The position numbers were made by a program, and so were the translations under genes. From Desulfonatronospira thiodismutans ASO3-1 (GTDB lineage: Bacteria > Desulfobacterota > Desulfovibrionia > Desulfovibrionales > Desulfonatronovibrionaceae): a stretch of 64,000 nucleotides of DNA. Below the pieces are notes generated by a model, which saw only the letters and a program-made list of their open reading frames with translations, did not search any database and had not been told where the DNA came from. The stretch is taken from assembly GCF_000174435.1 (NCBI RefSeq), contig NZ_ACJN02000003.1, forward strand, positions 264,263 through 328,262, read 5' to 3'. Below, in pieces: positions 60,167 to 64,000 of this stretch; within the stretch, counting starts at the first letter, position 1, and each line of letters starts with the position of its first letter.

Positions 60167-62584
60167 ATGACCAGAAAATTTCAGGTGCCCGCATCCAGGC
60201 TGAGCATCAAACTTTCCCCGTCCAGGATCGGATTCAGTCATACCGGAAGGGCCGCTGCCCGCCGAGATAAAAAACATGTTTTTCAGCAAAGGGCCTTTGA
60301 TGCCCTGGAGCTGACCCTGGCCATCAAGCGCTCAGGCTACAACGCCTATCTTTCCGGAGAAAAAGGCCTGGGCCGCAACCGTTTTATACTGGACTTTCTC
60401 CGTCCCAGGGCAGGGAAAATGCCTGCTCCAGGGGACCTGGTATACGTCAACAATCTCCAGGATCCCGATCAGCCCCTGGCCATCACCCTGCCTCCCGGAA
60501 GCGCCAGGGATCTTCGCCGGGAAATGCAGGCGGCAATAAAAAAGATCCGGGAATCCATTCCTGCCGGATTTGAACAGGATTTCTACATCCGAAAGCACGG
60601 CGACCTCATCAAGGAATATAATGAAACCCGGGAAAATCTGCTTTCCCGCATGGAACACAAGGCCCACAAAAGCGGCTTCAGCCTGAGTGTCGACGAAAAC
60701 GGCTCTTTGACCCTTTATCCCTTAGTGGAAGGCAGGGCCATGGACCCGGAAGAGTTTGAGAAGCTGGAATCAGAGGTGAGAAAGGACCTCATGCAGCAGA
60801 GCAACCGCATCATGGAAGCTCTGCTCGGGCTTTCCAGGCAGATAAGCAGAAAAGAACAGGACCTCAAGGATAACGAGCGCAGGCTGGACCGTGAAGTGGC
60901 TGGAGGCAGAATAGACACCTGCCTGAAAAAAATCCGCCAGAAATTCCCGGACAACCAGAAACTCATGGATTACTTAGAAAGTCTGAAGCAGGACCTGCTG
61001 GACAATATCGATCAGTTTAAACCCAGGGACCAGTCCTCGGAAAGCTCCCAGGAGGTGCAGGTGGGAGGCCCGGATGCCTGCCTGTCCCGTTACGGCGTCA
61101 ACATATTCGTGGAACACTGCCGCAACGGGGGCGCCCCGGTTCTGGTGGAGGACAATCCCAACTATTTCAACCTGCTGGGCTGTATAGAGCGTGAGACCGA
61201 GATGGGCGCCTACTATACCGACTTCACCCTGATCAAGCCCGGCAGCCTGCACAAGGCCAACGGCGGATTCCTGATAATCCGGGCCGAGGACATTCTCGCC
61301 CAGCCCCAGGCCTGGGAAGGCCTTTTGCGCTGCCTGCGCTCCGGCAGGGCTGAAATAGAGGACCCGGCTGATCAGTACGAAATGGTACGCACCCGGACCA
61401 TCCGGCCGGAACCCATTGACCTGGACATCAAGATAATTCTTCTGGGATCGGATGAACTGTATGAAATTCTGTTAGAAGCAGATGAAAGGTTCGGCAAGCT
61501 TTTCAAGGTCAAGGCCCATCTCAGGGAAAGCATTCCCCGCACTGAAGAATCCATCCGAAACCAGAGCATGGACCTGGCGGAAATAGCCGTGAGCAACTCT
61601 CTTATGCCCTTTGACCGGGAGGCGGTGGCCGCCCTGGTGGATCAGTCCTCGCGCATTGCAGGGGATCAGCAGAAGCTGTCCCTCAAGTATTCGCATCTTG
61701 CCGACCTCATGGTGGAGGCGGACGCTTATGCCCGTATGCATGGCGCTGACAGGGTGAACGCAGACTCGGTATGCCAGGCCCTCAAGTCGCGCAAGTATCG
61801 CCTGAGCCTCTACGAAGACGAATTCATGTCCGAATACGAGCGCGAAGCCATAAAAGTGCAGACCCAGGGCAGCGCAGTGGGCAGGGCCAACGGCTTGTCC
61901 ATAAGCATGTACGGAGATTATATCCTGGCCCTGCCTCATCAGATATCCTGCACCACAGGGGTAGGGCACGGCGGCATAATGGACCTGGAACGCGAGGCCG
62001 AACTGGGCGGTCCCATTCACACCAAGGGTATGATGATCATCAAGGGCTACCTGCAGAACCTTTTCGCCCAGGAAAAGCCCCTGGTACTTTCCGGGAGCCT
62101 GTGCTTCGAGCAGAACTACGCCCAGATAGACGGAGACTCGGCCTCCGGGGCGGAACTGGCCGCCCTGCTCTCAGCCCTGTCCAACATACCCATCAACCTG
62201 TCATACGCTTTTACCGGGGCCATCAGCCAGTCCGGGGCCGTCATGGCGGTGGGCGAGGTCACCCGCAAGATCGAGGGGTATTTCGAGCTTTGCAGGCGAA
62301 AGGGCCTTACCGGCGGGCAGGGGGTGATCATCCCCAGGGACAACCTGACCCATCTGATGCTCAGCAGGGAAGTCATTCAGGCGGTAAAGGACAATATGTT
62401 CCAGGTATACGCAGTCACCTGCATAGAAGAAGCCATGGAAATCCTCACCGGGACCAGGGCCGGGAAAAAACTGGCCGACGGAAAATACTCCCCCGGTTCC
62501 ATATACCGCCTGGCTGACGAACGCCTGCAGCACCTGGCCCACCTGGCCGACAAGCAGGTGCCGGGGAAGAGGAAGAAGAAATAA
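60167..62584 (+). CDS. Lon-like ATP-dependent protease (LonB/AAA_32 type)
   Basis: An 805-residue protein. N-terminal half is an AAA_32-type region with a degenerate Walker A (SGEKGLGRNRF, Arg for Lys) and a long helical insert (residues about 130-300). C-terminal Lon protease domain contains the catalytic Ser in GDSASGAELAAL and Lys in VTRKIEGYFELC. Family members degrade unfolded proteins or act with DNA-associated partners. GAGGAA precedes the ATG. Transcribed alone, away from the atp operon. Confidence 0.88.
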   Translation: MTRKFQVPASRLSIKLSPSRIGFSHTGRAAARRDKKHVFQQRAFDALELTLAIKRSGYNAYLSGEKGLGRNRFILDFLRPRAGKMPAPGDLVYVNNLQDPDQPLAITLPPGSARDLRREMQAAIKKIRESIPAGFEQDFYIRKHGDLIKEYNETRENLLSRMEHKAHKSGFSLSVDENGSLTLYPLVEGRAMDPEEFEKLESEVRKDLMQQSNRIMEALLGLSRQISRKEQDLKDNERRLDREVAGGRIDTCLKKIRQKFPDNQKLMDYLESLKQDLLDNIDQFKPRDQSSESSQEVQVGGPDACLSRYGVNIFVEHCRNGGAPVLVEDNPNYFNLLGCIERETEMGAYYTDFTLIKPGSLHKANGGFLIIRAEDILAQPQAWEGLLRCLRSGRAEIEDPADQYEMVRTRTIRPEPIDLDIKIILLGSDELYEILLEADERFGKLFKVKAHLRESIPRTEESIRNQSMDLAEIAVSNSLMPFDREAVAALVDQSSRIAGDQQKLSLKYSHLADLMVEADAYARMHGADRVNADSVCQALKSRKYRLSLYEDEFMSEYEREAIKVQTQGSAVGRANGLSISMYGDYILALPHQISCTTGVGHGGIMDLEREAELGGPIHTKGMMIIKGYLQNLFAQEKPLVLSGSLCFEQNYAQIDGDSASGAELAALLSALSNIPINLSYAFTGAISQSGAVMAVGEVTRKIEGYFELCRRKGLTGGQGVIIPRDNLTHLMLSREVIQAVKDNMFQVYAVTCIEEAMEILTGTRAGKKLADGKYSPGSIYRLADERLQHLAHLADKQVPGKRKKK

Positions 62585-62587
62585 ACC

Positions 62588-64000
62588 TTACGTATTTCCT
62601 TCCGGCGTCTTTATCCCGAAAAAAAGAGCATAAAGGACCGGGGCCACCAGGAGAGTGAGCACTGAGGCGAAGGTCAGCCCGCAGATGATGGCAATGGCCA
62701 TGGACAGCCAGAATATATCCAGAAGAAGCGGGGTCATGCCCATGACCGTGGACAGGGTGGCCATCATCACCGGCCTGAGCCTGCTCACCGAAGCGTTGAC
62801 AAGCCCCTGGTAAGGTTCTTCACCTGAGGCCAGATTGTTGTCTATACGGTCCAGAAGGACCACCACATTCTTTATGAGCATGCCCGACAGGCTCAGGGTC
62901 CCCAGAAGGGCCATGAACCCGAAGGGCTGGCTGGTGGCCAGAAGCCCCAGGGTCACTCCGATCATGGCCAGGGGCAGGACCATGGCGATTATCAGGGGCT
63001 GGCGCAGGGTATTAAAAAGAGCCACCACTGCCAGGGCCATAAAAAGAAAGCTGATGGGCACCCCGGAAAAGACCTCCTTCTGAGAATCCCTGGACTGCTC
63101 GTATTCCCCGCCCCACTGCATCCTGTAGCCCGGAGGAAGCTCTATGGCCTCGATGTCGCTTCTTATGCGCTCCATAAGAGCCTGCCCCCCTCCCTGGTCC
63201 GCTTCGCACTGGGCAGTAATGGTCTTCTGCCGGTCGCGCCTGATGATCACCCCTTCTTCCCAGCCAAGTGTGGCCGATGACACCACCTGGCCCAGGGGAG
63301 CGCCCCGGGTCTCGCCCATGGGCCGGACATCTAAGGCGAACATGTCTTCAAGGCGCTGCCTGGATTCTTCCGGGGGGCGCAGGATAATGGGCAGCATCCT
63401 GTCCCCCTCCCGGTACAGTCCAGCCTGCAGCCCGTCGAAATTGAGCTTGACCGCCCTGGCGGCGTCCTCCCGGGTCACCCCGAACCTAATCCCCCTGGAC
63501 TGGGAATAATCCAGGTCGTAGGTCTTGACCATCTGACGCCAGTCGCTTCGCACTTCCCTGGAATCGGGATCATTATACATTATGTCTTCTGCCTGCCGGG
63601 CAAGGCCTCGAAGCACCTGCGCATCAGGCCCGCTGAAGCGCACTTCCACGGAGAACTCCACAGGCGGTCCCATGGGAAATTTGCGCACTCTGGGCTGGGC
63701 ATGAGGATAATTTTCCTCCAGATACCCCCGGGCGTACTCCTTGACCTCATCAAGGTCCGAGGCCCGGTACAGATTTACGATCACCTGTCCGAAGGACGGG
63801 TTGGGCATGTGAGGTTCCATGGCCAGGTAAAACCTGGGAGCACCCTCTCCGATAAATGAAGTGACGCTTTCCACCCCTGGATGCTTGAGGATATCTTCTT
63901 CCACCTTCTGCAGGTCCTGGGAAGTGGAGTGGATGCGCGTGCCTTCGGGCAGCCAGTAGTCAAGCTTTAGCTGAGGCCTGGTTGAAGGCGGAAAAAAGGT
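62588..64000 (-). CDS. RND efflux permease, 3' part (runs off the window)
   Basis: The frame is open to position 64000, with TFFPPSTRPQLKLDYWLPEG at the upstream side and a stop at 62588, giving about 470 residues of the C-terminal half of an AcrB/AcrD/AcrF-type permease. Seen: porter domain PQLKLDYWLPEGTRIHSTSQ, VKLNFDGLQAGLYREGDRML, and membrane helices VPISFLFMALAVVALFNTLR, MVLPLAMIGVTLGLLATSQP, GMLIKNVVVLLDRIDNNLAS and AIAIICGLTFASVLTLLVAP. The N-terminal half lies outside. Confidence 0.9.
   Translation of the reverse strand, partial: TFFPPSTRPQLKLDYWLPEGTRIHSTSQDLQKVEEDILKHPGVESVTSFIGEGAPRFYLAMEPHMPNPSFGQVIVNLYRASDLDEVKEYARGYLEENYPHAQPRVRKFPMGPPVEFSVEVRFSGPDAQVLRGLARQAEDIMYNDPDSREVRSDWRQMVKTYDLDYSQSRGIRFGVTREDAARAVKLNFDGLQAGLYREGDRMLPIILRPPEESRQRLEDMFALDVRPMGETRGAPLGQVVSSATLGWEEGVIIRRDRQKTITAQCEADQGGGQALMERIRSDIEAIELPPGYRMQWGGEYEQSRDSQKEVFSGVPISFLFMALAVVALFNTLRQPLIIAMVLPLAMIGVTLGLLATSQPFGFMALLGTLSLSGMLIKNVVVLLDRIDNNLASGEEPYQGLVNASVSRLRPVMMATLSTVMGMTPLLLDIFWLSMAIAIICGLTFASVLTLLVAPVLYALFFGIKTPEGNT

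Overview
The window has two unlike halves. From about 51.97 kb to the end it is compact, ordinary chromosome: tRNA-Lys and tRNA-Glu, serS, a CIRCE-controlled groES-groEL operon, an RNase Z-like hydrolase, rex, an atpZ-atpI-atpB-atpE operon, a Lon-like protease and the C-terminal part of an RND pump. The gene content, the split atp operon with rex beside it, and the Desulfovibrio-like style of Rex and AtpE suggest a sulfate- or sulfur-metabolising deltaproteobacterium of the Desulfovibrionales. The very acidic pilin-like proteins and an AtpE carrying part of the Na+-binding signature fit a haloalkaliphile of the Desulfonatronospira/Desulfonatronum kind. This placement is inference; no 16S rRNA gene is present.

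The first 52 kb is an accessory, heavily rearranged region. It holds about two dozen toxin-antitoxin (TA) loci or remnants (BrnT/BrnA, MqsR/A-like, RelBE, several VapBC, MazEF, CcdAB, MNT/HEPN, AbiEii-like, DUF433/DUF5615), two DUF4143 ATPases, two Rpn nucleases, four copies of a repeat-bearing coiled-coil membrane protein, one complete IS66 element, one complete IS1634-type element, truncated phage-type integrases, and four intact plus several broken copies of a REP-associated tyrosine transposase (RAYT, Y1/HUH family). A five-gene type IV pilin-like cluster (5.4-10.05 kb) and a frameshifted pyrE lie inside it. Many loci are near-identical duplicates, one intact and one broken, so insertion sites can be read by direct comparison.

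The most interesting structure is a family of short palindromic insertions (about 34-132 bp). They share a G:C clamp (CCC at the left, GGG at the right, commonly followed by CAGGC, CAAGC or TRAA), then a mismatched or bulged position, then a variable A/T-rich stem. The longer ones carry two internal hairpins, giving a three-way-junction or cloverleaf fold. Filled and empty versions of the same site occur several times within the window. One RAYT gene (34705-36099) has collected five of them plus a sixth insertion that carries a four-helix-bundle protein of the 23S rRNA intervening-sequence (IVS) type between inverted repeats. This looks like a mobile hairpin system outside rRNA, possibly mobilised by the RAYTs or linked to IVS biology; the mobiliser is not shown by the sequence.

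Region by region: 0-5 kb TA loci, repeats and pyrE; 5.4-10.05 kb pilin cluster; 10-31 kb TA loci interleaved with RAYT units, IS1634, IS66 and duplications; 31-33.4 kb decayed integrative-element genes; 33.4-37.5 kb two Rpn genes around the hairpin-riddled RAYT; 37.6-51.8 kb TA loci, DUF4143 ATPases and repeats; 51.9-64 kb core genes.
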